From Microbacterium sp. oral taxon 186 str. F0373 (GTDB lineage Bacteria; Actinomycetota; Actinomycetes; Actinomycetales; Microbacteriaceae), in assembly GCF_000411455.1 (NCBI RefSeq), contig NZ_KE150457.1, positions 1 through 64,000 of the forward strand: a stretch of 64,000 nt of DNA, written 5' to 3'. The notes under the pieces were generated by a model. The model saw only the letters and a list, made by a program, of their open reading frames with translations. It did no database searches and was not told the DNA's origin. Both the position numbers and the translations under genes were made by a program. Position 1 is the first letter of the stretch; each line of letters starts with the position of its first letter. Shown piece by piece: positions 44,750 through 53,596 of this stretch.

Positions 44750-45415
44750 ATGGCCGAGAAGCCTCAGACACGCAGGCGGAAGAGCCTCAGCGACAAGCAG
44801 CTGAAGATCCTCGAGGTGATCCAGACCTCCATCGCGCGCCACGGCTACCCGCCGAGCATGCGCGAGATCGGCGACGCCGTGGGCCTGAAGTCGCTGTCCA
44901 GCGTCACCCATCAGCTCAACCAGCTGGAGCTGAGCGGCTACCTCCGCCGCGACGCCGGCAAGACGCGCGCGATGGAGGTTCTCATCGACCTGCCGGGTGC
45001 CGCCGCCGAGAATCCCGCCGACCTCGCTCCGGCCGTGGGCGATGCGGCGCTGGTCCCTCTGGTGGGGCGCATCGCGGCGGGCGTGCCGATCACGGCAGAC
45101 CAGCAGGTCGAGGAGATCTTCCCCCTCCCCCGCCAGCTCGTCGGCAAGGGCGACCTGTTCATGCTCAAGGTCAGCGGCGAGTCGATGATCGACGCCGCCA
45201 TCTGCGATGGCGACTGGGTCGTCGTGAGATCGCAGCCGACCGCGGACAACGGCGACATCGTCGCGGCGATGCTCGACGGCGAAGCGACGGTGAAGACCTT
45301 CCGGCAGCGGGACGGCCACACGTGGCTGCTCCCCCGCAACTCCTCCTTCGAGCCCATCCTCGGCGACGACGCGGTGGTCCTCGGTCGCGTCGTGGCCGTC
45401 CTGCGCGCGATCTGA
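44750..45415 (+). CDS. lexA: SOS-response repressor LexA
   Basis: This 221-aa repressor and S24 self-cleaving protease has an N-terminal winged helix with [15 protein letters not shown] and [11 protein letters not shown]. The cleavage site is Ala110-Gly111 in RIAAGVPI, with the catalytic dyad Ser145 (GESMIDA) and Lys182 (ATVKTFR). RecA filaments trigger cleavage. The ATG has GAAGGAG at SD distance. The intergenic region upstream carries the LexA box, a long inverted repeat and a tandem GATACGGTT repeat (near 44594 and 44662). Confidence 0.97.
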   Translation: MAEKPQTRRRKSLSDKQLKILEVIQTSIARHGYPPSMREIGDAVGLKSLSSVTHQLNQLELSGYLRRDAGKTRAMEVLIDLPGAAAENPADLAPAVGDAALVPLVGRIAAGVPITADQQVEEIFPLPRQLVGKGDLFMLKVSGESMIDAAICDGDWVVVRSQPTADNGDIVAAMLDGEATVKTFRQRDGHTWLLPRNSSFEPILGDDAVVLGRVVAVLRAI

Positions 45416-45417
45416 TC

Positions 45418-46425
45418 ATGTCGCGGGCGCGCGCCCTCGCATCGGCCGTCGCGATCGTCCTGGCCGTCGTCTGCCTCCCGTTGTCCATCCTGAGCGTCTG
45501 GGCGCGGGTGCAGCTGGTCGACGAAGACGCGTTCACCGCGACGCTTGTGCCGCTGGCCCGTTCGACCACCGTGCAGGACGCGCTGATCGCGGCATCCGCC
45601 GACGCGGTGGACGCGAGGCTCGACGCCGACGCCCTCACCGGCTCGATCGTCGACGGCATCATCGGGCTGGGCGTCGGCGACCGGGCCGCGGACGCATTGC
45701 GGCGACTGCAAGCGCCTGCCGCCGCCGCCGTGCAGACTCTCGTGCACGACACGATCGCCGACGCGATCCGCTCAGACGGCTTCGGGTCGCTGTGGGAACA
45801 GCTTCTCCGGCAGTCTCATCGCGCGCTCACGCTCGCCGCGACCTCCGATGGCGCCGGCGTCGTGGTGCAGACCGAGGCCGGACTCGGCATCCAGGTCGGC
45901 GCCGTGGTGGCGGGCGTGAAGGAACGTCTGAGCGCGCAGGGCGTGGCGTGGGCGACGCTCATCCCCTCCGTCGATCACGTCGTGGTCATCGGCTCCGGAG
46001 ACACCCTCGCCGCCGTTCGAACGGGATATGCGCTCGGCGTGACGGTGGGATGGTGGATGCCGGTCGCTACCGTCATCCTGTTCCTCAGCGGGATCGCGCT
46101 CGCGCGGCGACGCCTGAACGCCCTCCGGCGGGCCGCACTCGCGGCGGCGGCGTGCCTCGGGGCGCTGCTGATCGCGGCTGCCGCGGGGCGGGCGGCGGTG
46201 TCGTCCGCCGCAGCCGGGACGGCGCTGACGCCGGCCGCGGCCGCCGCCGTCTTCGACCAGCTGCTGGCGGCGGCGGTCGGCGCGACCGGCGCAGCTCTGG
46301 CGATCGCTCTCGCCGTCGCCGCCGGCGCGTGGCTCGCCGGTCAGTCCGTGCGCGCGGCGGCTCTTCGCCGCGCGTGGAGTCGTTGGGGTCTTCGCCGCGC
46401 GGCGGCGGACGAGTCCTCCGACTGA
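45418..46425 (+). CDS. Integral membrane protein coupled to lexA
   Basis: This 335-aa protein has an N-terminal membrane segment (residues 6-28), an extracytoplasmic region of about 170 residues containing DEDAFTATLVPLARSTTVQDAL, and three to four C-terminal membrane segments. Similar proteins are common in actinobacteria with no assigned function. Its ATG is 2 nt after the lexA stop with no SD of its own, so it is almost certainly translated by coupling and shares lexA's LexA-controlled transcription. Whether it acts in the SOS response is unknown. Confidence 0.8.
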   Translation: MSRARALASAVAIVLAVVCLPLSILSVWARVQLVDEDAFTATLVPLARSTTVQDALIAASADAVDARLDADALTGSIVDGIIGLGVGDRAADALRRLQAPAAAAVQTLVHDTIADAIRSDGFGSLWEQLLRQSHRALTLAATSDGAGVVVQTEAGLGIQVGAVVAGVKERLSAQGVAWATLIPSVDHVVVIGSGDTLAAVRTGYALGVTVGWWMPVATVILFLSGIALARRRLNALRRAALAAAACLGALLIAAAAGRAAVSSAAAGTALTPAAAAAVFDQLLAAAVGATGAALAIALAVAAGAWLAGQSVRAAALRRAWSRWGLRRAAADESSD

Positions 46426-46435
46426 GCGGACGGCG

Positions 46436-47410
46436 TCAGGGGCTCGCTTCGGAGATCAGCTCTGCGGCGCGCAGCACGCCCAGAACGGTGTCGTGGTTGT
46501 TGAAGGCGTAGAGGTGGATGCCGTCGGCGCCGCCGGCGACAACGGACCGCGCGAGGTCGGCGGCATGGGCGAGGCCGACGGCGCGCTGCGCGGCGGCATC
46601 CGGAGCCGACTCGAGCGCCGCGGCGAGAGCGTCGGGGCGCGCATCTCCGGTGAGCTCGAGCACTCGGCGCAGTCGCCCCGGAGAGGTGATGGGCATGATC
46701 CCGGGCACGATCGGGATGACGACCCCGGCCGCACGGGCGCGCTCGACGAAGTCGAGGTACTCGTCGGCGTGGAAGAAGAGCTGTGTCAGGGCGGACGTCG
46801 CCCCGGCGGCCTGCTTGGCGAGAAGTGCGTCGATGTCCTCGTAGCGGTGACGCGAACGCGGGTGACCGTTCGGGAACGCCGCGACGGCGATCTGGACGCG
46901 GTCGCCGTCGGTGACCTGCACGGCTCCCGGAAGCCCGGGGATCTCACGCTCCCGATACGGCGAGCGCTCCGCCTGCACCCGGCCGATCAGCTGCACGAGC
47001 TGAGCGGCCGACTCCAGATCGCCGAACACGATGTCGTCCTCGCCGATGCCGACGGGCGGGTCGCCCCGCAGCGCCAGGAAGCGGGTGATGCCGGCATCGA
47101 GGAAGTCGCGGATGACCGTCGTGGCTTCGGCGTAGCTGCTGCCGACACAGGTCACGTGCGCGACGGGCGGAACGGTCGTCTCGCGGAGGATGTGCGTCAG
47201 CACGGTGAGCGAGCGGTCGGTCGTCGAGCCGCCCGCTCCGAACGTCACGGAGATGAAGCGCGGACCGGCGGCGGCGAGCACGCGAATGGTCTCGTAGAGA
47301 GCAGGCAGCTGCTCGGGGGTGCGCGGAGGGTAGATCTCGAACGAGAACGGTACCCGCGGCGAGGCCGTGACGGCGGCCGCCGGAGCGCCGACGCGAGGTT
47401 CGTGGGCCAT
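46436..47410 (-). CDS. metF: Methylenetetrahydrofolate reductase
   Basis: This 324-aa flavoenzyme makes 5-methyltetrahydrofolate for methionine synthesis. Family segments include FSFEIYPPRTPEQ, FISVTFGAGGST, AHVTCVGSS, FLALRGDPP and TQLFFHADEY. The frame is open to 47515 but ATG 47410 (MAHEPRVG) gives the family length and has a GAGCGAAG spacer. Its stop is 10 nt from the convergent stop of the lexA-linked membrane protein. No SAM or B12 riboswitch is seen upstream. Confidence 0.95.
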   Translation of the reverse strand: MAHEPRVGAPAAAVTASPRVPFSFEIYPPRTPEQLPALYETIRVLAAAGPRFISVTFGAGGSTTDRSLTVLTHILRETTVPPVAHVTCVGSSYAEATTVIRDFLDAGITRFLALRGDPPVGIGEDDIVFGDLESAAQLVQLIGRVQAERSPYREREIPGLPGAVQVTDGDRVQIAVAAFPNGHPRSRHRYEDIDALLAKQAAGATSALTQLFFHADEYLDFVERARAAGVVIPIVPGIMPITSPGRLRRVLELTGDARPDALAAALESAPDAAAQRAVGLAHAADLARSVVAGGADGIHLYAFNNHDTVLGVLRAAELISEASP

Positions 47411-47546
47411 CTTCGCTCGGTTCCCTCTCGGGTCGGGGTCGTGCGGCCGGTCGGCCCCGGCCTCGATGCCCCACTTTAGAGCCACGGCGGTGCCCTCACC
47501 CGCGTGTGACGGCACGTGCCTGCCGACGTGGCAGGTCGCACACGCG

Positions 47547-47552
47547 TAGCGT
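47547..47552 (+). promoter_or_regulatory. -10 element of the S9 peptidase gene
   Basis: TAGCGT lies 7 nt before the ATG at 47560, with no SD, consistent with a leaderless mRNA. Confidence 0.45.
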
Positions 47553-47559
47553 GGCAGCC

Positions 47560-49476
47560 ATGGTCGATGTGCACCCTTATGGATCCTGGCCCTCCCCGTT
47601 CACCGCCGCGTGGGCTTCTTCGGCTTCTCCCCGGGTCGACGGCGCTGCGCTCGTGGGCGACGAGGTGTGGTGGGCGCAGTCGGTGGCCGAAGAGGCCGGC
47701 CGCACGGCCGTGTTCCGGCGCGATGCGACCGGCACGGTGCACCTCGTCCTGCCGGCGCCGTGGAACGCCCGATCCGGCGTCCACGAGTACGGCGGCGGGT
47801 CGTGGGCGGTCGACGATGCCGGTCGGCTGTTCTTCGTCGAACGCCGCGACCAGCAGGTGTGGGTGCAGGAGCCCGGCTCGGACCCTCGTCCCCTGACGGA
47901 CGATGCGGATGTCCGCTACGGCGGACTTCGCGCGACCGGCGGGATGCTGCTCGGCATCCGCGAGCGCGGCGGCCGCGAGCGAGCGATCGTGCGCATCGAC
48001 CTCGACGGTGCGGGAGCAAACGACCTCGTCGCGGGCAGCGATTTCGTGGCTCAGCCCGCGCTGTCCCCGCGCGGGGACCGGCTCGCGTGGGTGGCCTGGA
48101 ATCATCCCGACATGCCGTGGGACCGCACGACCCTGCGTATCGGTCGTCTCGAGGACGGCGCCGTGGTCGAGTGGACCGACGTGACCGACGGCAGCACGGC
48201 AGCGCTCCAGCCCGAATGGACCGACGAGGACGACCTGCTGTACCTGGACGATGCGACGGGTCGGTGGAACCTCTGGAGCCTACGCCTGGATGCCGACCTG
48301 CCGCGGGCGCCTCTCGCCCCGGCCGATGCGGACACGGGGGGCCCGCTGTGGTCACTCGGCAGCCGCTGGTTCGGTGTGACGTCCGACGGCGGGGTGATCG
48401 CTGTCCGCACCAACGGCTCGGATGAGCTCGTCTGGCGGGATGCCGCGGGCACCGAGACCGTGATCGACATCCCCGCCACCGCATCCCTCGCCGTCGAGGC
48501 GGTCGTCGGCCGCCGGGCGCTGGTCTCCGGCATGGCACCGGGCGTGAGCGGCATCTGGCTGGTGGAGTTCGATGCGGAGGGGGCGACGGTGCACGTCGAC
48601 CTCATCGTCGGACACCGTGCGGAGATCGCGGGTGAGGATCTCGATGCGTGGCTTCCCGAGACGCGCCCGTTCTCCGTGGAGGGTCCGACGGGGACGGTGC
48701 ACGCATTCGTGCACCCCCCTCACCATCCGCGTGTCGCGGCATCCGATGCAGAGCGCCCGCCCTATCTCGTGCTGGTGCACGGCGGACCGACCGGCCACGA
48801 GGGCGGCGTCGCCGATGCGAAGACGCTGTTCTTCACGAGTCGCGGCATCGGAGTACTGGAGGTGAACTACGGCGGCTCGACCGGATACGGCCGCGCGTAC
48901 CGGGAGCGTCTGCGCGGACAATGGGGCGTCGTCGACGTGGCGGACGTCGCGGCAGCCGCCTCCGGCCTTGCCGCCACCGGCGCCGCCGATGGCGGCCGCC
49001 TGGCGATCAAGGGCGGATCGGCAGGCGGCTGGACGGTGCTCGCGGCGCTCGCGCGCACCGATGTGTTCCGCGCGGGCATCTCCCGCTACGGCGTCGGCGA
49101 CGCCCGAACCCTGGCCGCCGATACGCACGATTTCGAGTCACGGTATCTCGACGGACTCATCGGGCCCCTGCCGGAGGCCGAGGAGCTCTATATCGAGCGC
49201 TCCCCGTTGACGCATATCGACGGGTTCCGCGTGCCCGTGCTGCTGCTGCAGGGTGCGGATGACGCGGTCGTGCCTCCGTCGCAGGCCGAAGCGATCCGCG
49301 ACGCTCTCGCCGCGCGCGGCATCCCGCACGCCTACGTGCTCTACGAGGGCGAGGGACACGGGTTCCGCGGCGCTGAGGCAGTCGTGCACGCGCTGGAGAG
49401 CGAGCTCGCTTTCCTCGGCCAGGTGTTCGGCTTTCCGACGCCCGGCGTGCCGGCGATAGAGCTGACGGCAGGCTAG
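47560..49476 (+). CDS. S9 family prolyl-oligopeptidase-type serine peptidase
   Basis: This 638-aa cytosolic peptidase has an N-terminal beta-propeller (about residues 1-380) and a C-terminal alpha/beta hydrolase. The catalytic Ser is in KGGSAGGW, the Asp in QGADDAVVPP and the His in GEGHGFRG; the oxyanion region is VHGGPTGHEG. It most resembles acylaminoacyl-peptidase/dipeptidyl-peptidase relatives that trim small peptides. Start ATG 47560 is taken over an upstream GTG frame at 47506 because of the TAGCGT -10. Confidence 0.93.
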   Translation: MVDVHPYGSWPSPFTAAWASSASPRVDGAALVGDEVWWAQSVAEEAGRTAVFRRDATGTVHLVLPAPWNARSGVHEYGGGSWAVDDAGRLFFVERRDQQVWVQEPGSDPRPLTDDADVRYGGLRATGGMLLGIRERGGRERAIVRIDLDGAGANDLVAGSDFVAQPALSPRGDRLAWVAWNHPDMPWDRTTLRIGRLEDGAVVEWTDVTDGSTAALQPEWTDEDDLLYLDDATGRWNLWSLRLDADLPRAPLAPADADTGGPLWSLGSRWFGVTSDGGVIAVRTNGSDELVWRDAAGTETVIDIPATASLAVEAVVGRRALVSGMAPGVSGIWLVEFDAEGATVHVDLIVGHRAEIAGEDLDAWLPETRPFSVEGPTGTVHAFVHPPHHPRVAASDAERPPYLVLVHGGPTGHEGGVADAKTLFFTSRGIGVLEVNYGGSTGYGRAYRERLRGQWGVVDVADVAAAASGLAATGAADGGRLAIKGGSAGGWTVLAALARTDVFRAGISRYGVGDARTLAADTHDFESRYLDGLIGPLPEAEELYIERSPLTHIDGFRVPVLLLQGADDAVVPPSQAEAIRDALAARGIPHAYVLYEGEGHGFRGAEAVVHALESELAFLGQVFGFPTPGVPAIELTAG

Positions 49477-49483
49477 GCGTGCG

Positions 49484-51007
49484 TCAGAGCGCGTAGGGCG
49501 CGAGCTCCGCCGCGAGCCGCTCCGAGACGTGCGCGTGCACGGCGGTACCGCCCTCCTCGTGGGCCGTCGAGACGATGTGCCCCGACTCGTGCACCGCGTT
49601 GATGAGGTCTCCACGCTCATACGGCACGAGTGCGCGCACCTCGACCGCCGGCAGCGGCAGGGCGTCCTCGATGACGGTGCGCAGCTGATCGATGCCCTCC
49701 CCCGTCCGCGACGACACGAACAGCGCGCTCGGCTCGAGACCGCGCAGCACCAGCCGCGCGTCGTCGTCGACGAGGTCCGCCTTGTTGAAGACGACGATCT
49801 CGCGCGTCGAGCGCGCACCCACGTCGCCCATCACATCGCGTACGGTCGCGAGCTGCGCCGCGGGGTCGGGATGGGAGCCGTCCACGACGTGTACCAGCAC
49901 GTCGGCGTCGCCCACCTCTTCCAGCGTGGAGCGGAACGCCTCGACGAGCTGGTGCGGCAGGTTCCGCACGAAGCCGACCGTGTCGGTCAGGGTGTAGACG
50001 CGCCCGTCGGCCGCTTGGGCACGGCGCACCGTCGCGTCCAGCGTCGCGAACAGCGCGTTCTCCACGAGCACGCCGGCGCTCGTGAGCCGGTTGAGCAGGC
50101 TCGACTTGCCGGCGTTGGTGTAGCCGGCGATCGCGACGGACGGGATCGTGTTGCGCTTGCGTTCGCTGCGCTTGGCCTCGCGGGCGGGCGCGAAGTCGCG
50201 CAGCTGCCTGCGCAGCTGCGCCATCTTCGTGCGGATGCGCCGGCGGTCGAGCTCGATCTTGGTCTCGCCCGGTCCGCGTGAGCCCATGCCGGCGCCTCCG
50301 GCGCCGACCTGGCCACCGGCCTGACGGCTCATCGATTCACCCCATCCGCGCAGTCGCGGAAGCAAGTACTCAAGCTGGGCGAGCTCGACCTGCGCCTTGC
50401 CCTCGCGGCTCTTGGCGTGCTGGCTGAAGATGTCGAGGATGACGGTGGTGCGGTCGATGACCTTGACCTTGACGACGTCCTCCAGCGCGCGACGCTGGCT
50501 CGGAGCGAGCTCGGTGTCGGCGATGACGGTGTCGGCGCCGACCGCGGCGACGAGGTCGCGCAACTCCGCCGCCTTGCCGCGGCCGATGTAGGTCGCCGGG
50601 TCGGGGTGCGGACGTCGCTGCAGCACCCCGTCGAGCACGACCGCGCCGGCGGTCTCGGCGAGCGCGGCGAGCTCGCGCAGGGAGTTCTCCGCGTCTTCCT
50701 GCGAGCCCTGGGGGTACACCCCGACGAGCACGACGTTCTCCAGCCGCAGCTGGCGGTACTCGACCTCCGTGACGTCTTCGAGTTCCGTGGACAGACCCGG
50801 CACGCGGCGCAGCGCCGCGCGCTCCTCACGGTCCCACTGATCGCCGTCGGTGTCGCCATAGGCGACGGTCGCGGCATCCTGCAGCGCCTGGGCGGCACCG
50901 AAGACGTTCGCGCTGGAGCGGCCCTCGGCACGTGCCAGCACGCGATCCACCGGATCGAGCGGCGTGTCCTCGCCGTGCGCGTCGGTGGTCTCGGTGGTGT
51001 GGGTCAT
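49484..51007 (-). CDS. hflX: GTPase HflX
   Basis: This 507-aa ribosome-associated GTPase can split stalled or heat-damaged 70S ribosomes. An N-terminal HflX domain (VVLDGVLQRRPHPDPATYIGRGKA), a helical linker with GPGETKIELDRRRI and the G domain (GYTNAGKSSLLNRLT, DTVGFVRNLPH, FNKADLV) are all present. The ATG follows GGAAGGAATCC, and TAGACT (51032-51037, minus) supplies a -10 for a leadered mRNA. Position after dapF/miaA/miaB matches other actinobacteria. Confidence 0.96.
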   Translation of the reverse strand: MTHTTETTDAHGEDTPLDPVDRVLARAEGRSSANVFGAAQALQDAATVAYGDTDGDQWDREERAALRRVPGLSTELEDVTEVEYRQLRLENVVLVGVYPQGSQEDAENSLRELAALAETAGAVVLDGVLQRRPHPDPATYIGRGKAAELRDLVAAVGADTVIADTELAPSQRRALEDVVKVKVIDRTTVILDIFSQHAKSREGKAQVELAQLEYLLPRLRGWGESMSRQAGGQVGAGGAGMGSRGPGETKIELDRRRIRTKMAQLRRQLRDFAPAREAKRSERKRNTIPSVAIAGYTNAGKSSLLNRLTSAGVLVENALFATLDATVRRAQAADGRVYTLTDTVGFVRNLPHQLVEAFRSTLEEVGDADVLVHVVDGSHPDPAAQLATVRDVMGDVGARSTREIVVFNKADLVDDDARLVLRGLEPSALFVSSRTGEGIDQLRTVIEDALPLPAVEVRALVPYERGDLINAVHESGHIVSTAHEEGGTAVHAHVSERLAAELAPYAL

Positions 51008-51064
51008 GGATTCCTTCCAGGTCAGCCTTGCAGTCTAGCCTCCCGCACAGGCCGGTGGCTCCGG

Positions 51065-51070
51065 TACGCT
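51065..51070 (+). promoter_or_regulatory. -10 element of the RsmC-like methyltransferase gene
   Basis: TACGCT lies 6 nt before the ATG at 51077, again with leaderless spacing. Confidence 0.4.
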
Positions 51071-51076
51071 CGCAGG

Positions 51077-51718
51077 ATGGGGAGTGACCACTACTTCAGC
51101 GCCTCCCCGTCCAGCGCCGAGAACCTCCGTCGCATCCGCGTGTCCCTCGGCGGGCGCACCGGCGAGGTCACGACCGCGGGCGGGGTGTTCAGCCCCGACC
51201 ACGTCGACGGCGGGACGGCGGTGCTACTCGCGAATACTCCGCCGCCCCCTCCGGGCGGCCACCTGCTCGACCTCGGCTGCGGCTGGGGGCCGATCGCGCT
51301 CAGCCTCGCCGTGCAGTCGCCGCACGCCACGGTGTGGGCGGTGGACGTGAACGACCGCGCTCTCGACCTGGTGCGACGAAACGCGCAGGAGTGGGGTCTC
51401 ACCAACATCAACGCGGTGCGTCCCGAGGATGTTCCGGGCGACGTCCGCTTCCGCGGCATCCGGTCCAATCCCCCCATCCGCGTCGGCAAGAACGAGCTTC
51501 ACGGTCTGCTGGAGACGTGGCTGCCGCGCTTGGACGAACGCAGCGACGCGTGGCTGGTCGTGCAGCGCAACCTCGGGTCCGACTCCCTGCAGCGGTGGCT
51601 GGCGGCGACATTCGACGACGGATACTCGGTGACGCGTGCGGCGACCGGACGCGGCTTCCGGGTGCTGAAGGTGCGCCGGCACGGCGCCGTGCCGACCGGC
51701 GCGATCGAACTGCCCTGA
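51077..51718 (+). CDS. RsmC-like rRNA guanine-N2 methyltransferase
   Basis: This 213-aa S-adenosylmethionine-dependent methyltransferase corresponds to the catalytic half of RsmC, which methylates G1207 of 16S rRNA. The SAM loop is LDLGCGWGP, the acidic residue lies in VWAVDVNDRAL, and the catalytic NPP motif is IRSNPPIRVGK. Actinobacterial members usually lack the N-terminal duplicate domain, so length is normal. It is embedded between hflX and dapF on the opposite strand. Confidence 0.88.
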   Translation: MGSDHYFSASPSSAENLRRIRVSLGGRTGEVTTAGGVFSPDHVDGGTAVLLANTPPPPPGGHLLDLGCGWGPIALSLAVQSPHATVWAVDVNDRALDLVRRNAQEWGLTNINAVRPEDVPGDVRFRGIRSNPPIRVGKNELHGLLETWLPRLDERSDAWLVVQRNLGSDSLQRWLAATFDDGYSVTRAATGRGFRVLKVRRHGAVPTGAIELP

Positions 51719-51740
51719 GTCGCCCGCGATCGACCGCGCG

Positions 51741-52604
51741 TCAGGCCAGGCGCACCTCGCCCGAGTAGACGAGGGTCGCCGGACCCGACAGCAGCACGTG
51801 GTCGCCGTCGGCGTCGGCGACGATGCGAACGCCGAGGACGCCGCCGGGCACCTCGACACTCCAACGATCGGGCGCCGCGGGTCCGGCCCAATGGCGGACG
51901 GCGAGCGCCGCTGCTGCGACACCCGTGCCGCAGGAGAGCGTCTCACCCACCCCGCGCTCGAAGACCCGCATGCGGATGCTGCCGACGCCGTTCTTGACGA
52001 GCGGATCGGCCGGCACCACGAACTCCACGTTCGCCCCGGCGACCGGCTCCGGATGCAGCAACGGCTGCACCGTGAGGTCGAGCTCCTCGAGCTCGCCCGC
52101 GCTGGAGAGCGCCACGACGACGTGCGGGTTGCCGACGTCGACGCCTTGGCCGGGGCGGGCGACGTCGAGTCCCCGCGCCTTGACGACGGTCTCGCCGTCG
52201 ATGGCGAAGACGCCGAGGTCCACCTCGAACCCGAGGTCGCTGCGCGTCAGGGTCTTGATGCCGGCGCGCGTGCCGATGCGCAGCGGTGCCGCGTCGATGT
52301 CGGCGCGACCCGTGTCGACGAGGTACTTCGCGAAGACACGCGTGCCGTTGCCGCACATCTCGGCGGCCGATCCGTCGGCGTTGCGGTAGTCCATGAACCA
52401 CTCGGCATCCGCCGTCGCTTCGCCCTCGCGTATGCGGGCGCTGCGGACGACGCGCAGGATGCCGTCGCCGCCGATGCCGAAACGGCGGTCGCAGAGCGCG
52501 GCGACCTGAGAGTCCGACAGCTCGAGGACGCCCTCGTCATCCGGGACGATCACGAAGTCGTTGCCGGTGCCGTGACCCTTGGTGAATGCGATCGGCTCTG
52601 CCAC
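51741..52604 (-). CDS. dapF: Diaminopimelate epimerase
   Basis: This 287-aa enzyme interconverts LL- and meso-diaminopimelate for lysine and peptidoglycan. The two catalytic cysteines are in EMCGNGTRV and [12 protein letters not shown], and [16 protein letters not shown] is the family opening. It starts at a GTG with TAGACT 6 nt before it and no SD. Confidence 0.96.
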   Translation of the reverse strand: MAEPIAFTKGHGTGNDFVIVPDDEGVLELSDSQVAALCDRRFGIGGDGILRVVRSARIREGEATADAEWFMDYRNADGSAAEMCGNGTRVFAKYLVDTGRADIDAAPLRIGTRAGIKTLTRSDLGFEVDLGVFAIDGETVVKARGLDVARPGQGVDVGNPHVVVALSSAGELEELDLTVQPLLHPEPVAGANVEFVVPADPLVKNGVGSIRMRVFERGVGETLSCGTGVAAAALAVRHWAGPAAPDRWSVEVPGGVLGVRIVADADGDHVLLSGPATLVYSGEVRLA

Positions 52605-52610
52605 CCGGTC

Positions 52611-52616
52611 AGTCTA
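52611..52616 (-). promoter_or_regulatory. -10 element of dapF, probable leaderless start
   Basis: TAGACT on the minus strand lies 6 nt before the dapF GTG at 52604. Confidence 0.5.
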
Positions 52617-52673
52617 CGGTCCGCACCCGGACGGGTCGCCGTCAGCCCCCGAAGCTCCGGGTCTCGACGGCGC

Positions 52674-53588
52674 TCACGCCATCGAGTCTGCCAGCGCGGC
52701 GGCGTCCGCGTCGGGCGCGACCCAGTGAATGCCGGGGTACCGACGGAACCACGACACCTGGCGCCGCGCGTAGCGCCGTGTCAGCGCCTGGGTCTGTGCG
52801 ATCGCGTCGGCCTGGTCGATGCGTCCGGTGAGCTGGTCGACGGCCTGGGCGTACCCGATGGCACGGCTGGCCGTGACCCCGCGCTCGAGGCCCCGCGCGC
52901 GGAGCGCCTCGACCTCGGCGAGGAGACCCTCGCGCCACATGCGCTCCACGCGCTCGTCGAGGCGTGCGACCAGCTGCGTGCGCTCGAGCTCGACGCCGAC
53001 GAGCGTCGTGGGCTCATGCCACAGCACCGGCTCCTCGGGCAGTGCCGCGCCGTGTCCGCGGTCGCCCTGCAGAGCGATCTCGAGCGCACGGACGATCCGA
53101 CGCCCGTTGCGGGCGTCGATGCGCTCGGCCGTCGTCGGATCCAGGAGGCGGAGGCGTTCGAGCAGGGCGCCGGGGCCGTCCTGCGCGAGGTCTTGTTCGA
53201 GCCGCTCGCGCACCGCGTCGTCGTGCGGCGGGAAACGGAAGTCGTAGACGACGCTGGACACGTACAGCCCCGAGCCGCCGACGAGGATGGCATCGCCACC
53301 ACGGTCGAAGATGTCGCCGATCGCGGTGCGCGCGGCATCCTGATACGCCGCGACGGCGGCCTCGTCGGTGACCTCGAGCACGTCGAAGAGATGATGAGGG
53401 ATGCCGCGGCGCTCGGCGACCGGCAGCTTCGCGGTACCGATGTCCATCCCGCGGTAGAGCTGCATCGCGTCGGCGTTGACGATCTCCGCCGACCGCCCGC
53501 GGGCGATCAGCGCCTCGGCGAGGCGTAGCGACAGGTCGGTCTTGCCGGTACCCGTCGCTCCGACGACGGCCCAGAGACGGGAGGCCAC
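52674..53588 (-). CDS. miaA: tRNA dimethylallyltransferase
   Basis: This 304-aa enzyme adds an isopentenyl group to A37 of tRNAs that read UNN codons. The P-loop is [13 protein letters not shown] near the N-terminus; [15 protein letters not shown] and the tRNA-contact segment [12 protein letters not shown] are present. The product is the substrate of MiaB, encoded just upstream. The GTG 53588 is 8 nt beyond the miaB stop; the frame is open further into miaB but the family begins here. Confidence 0.95.
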   Translation of the reverse strand: MASRLWAVVGATGTGKTDLSLRLAEALIARGRSAEIVNADAMQLYRGMDIGTAKLPVAERRGIPHHLFDVLEVTDEAAVAAYQDAARTAIGDIFDRGGDAILVGGSGLYVSSVVYDFRFPPHDDAVRERLEQDLAQDGPGALLERLRLLDPTTAERIDARNGRRIVRALEIALQGDRGHGAALPEEPVLWHEPTTLVGVELERTQLVARLDERVERMWREGLLAEVEALRARGLERGVTASRAIGYAQAVDQLTGRIDQADAIAQTQALTRRYARRQVSWFRRYPGIHWVAPDADAAALADSMA

Positions 53589-53596
53589 GCGGCGGA

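Noticed and set aside
47411..47546. Riboswitch (SAM or cobalamin) upstream of metF
   Set aside because: The gap to the divergent peptidase gene is about 150 nt and shows no B12-box or SAM-aptamer core sequences.
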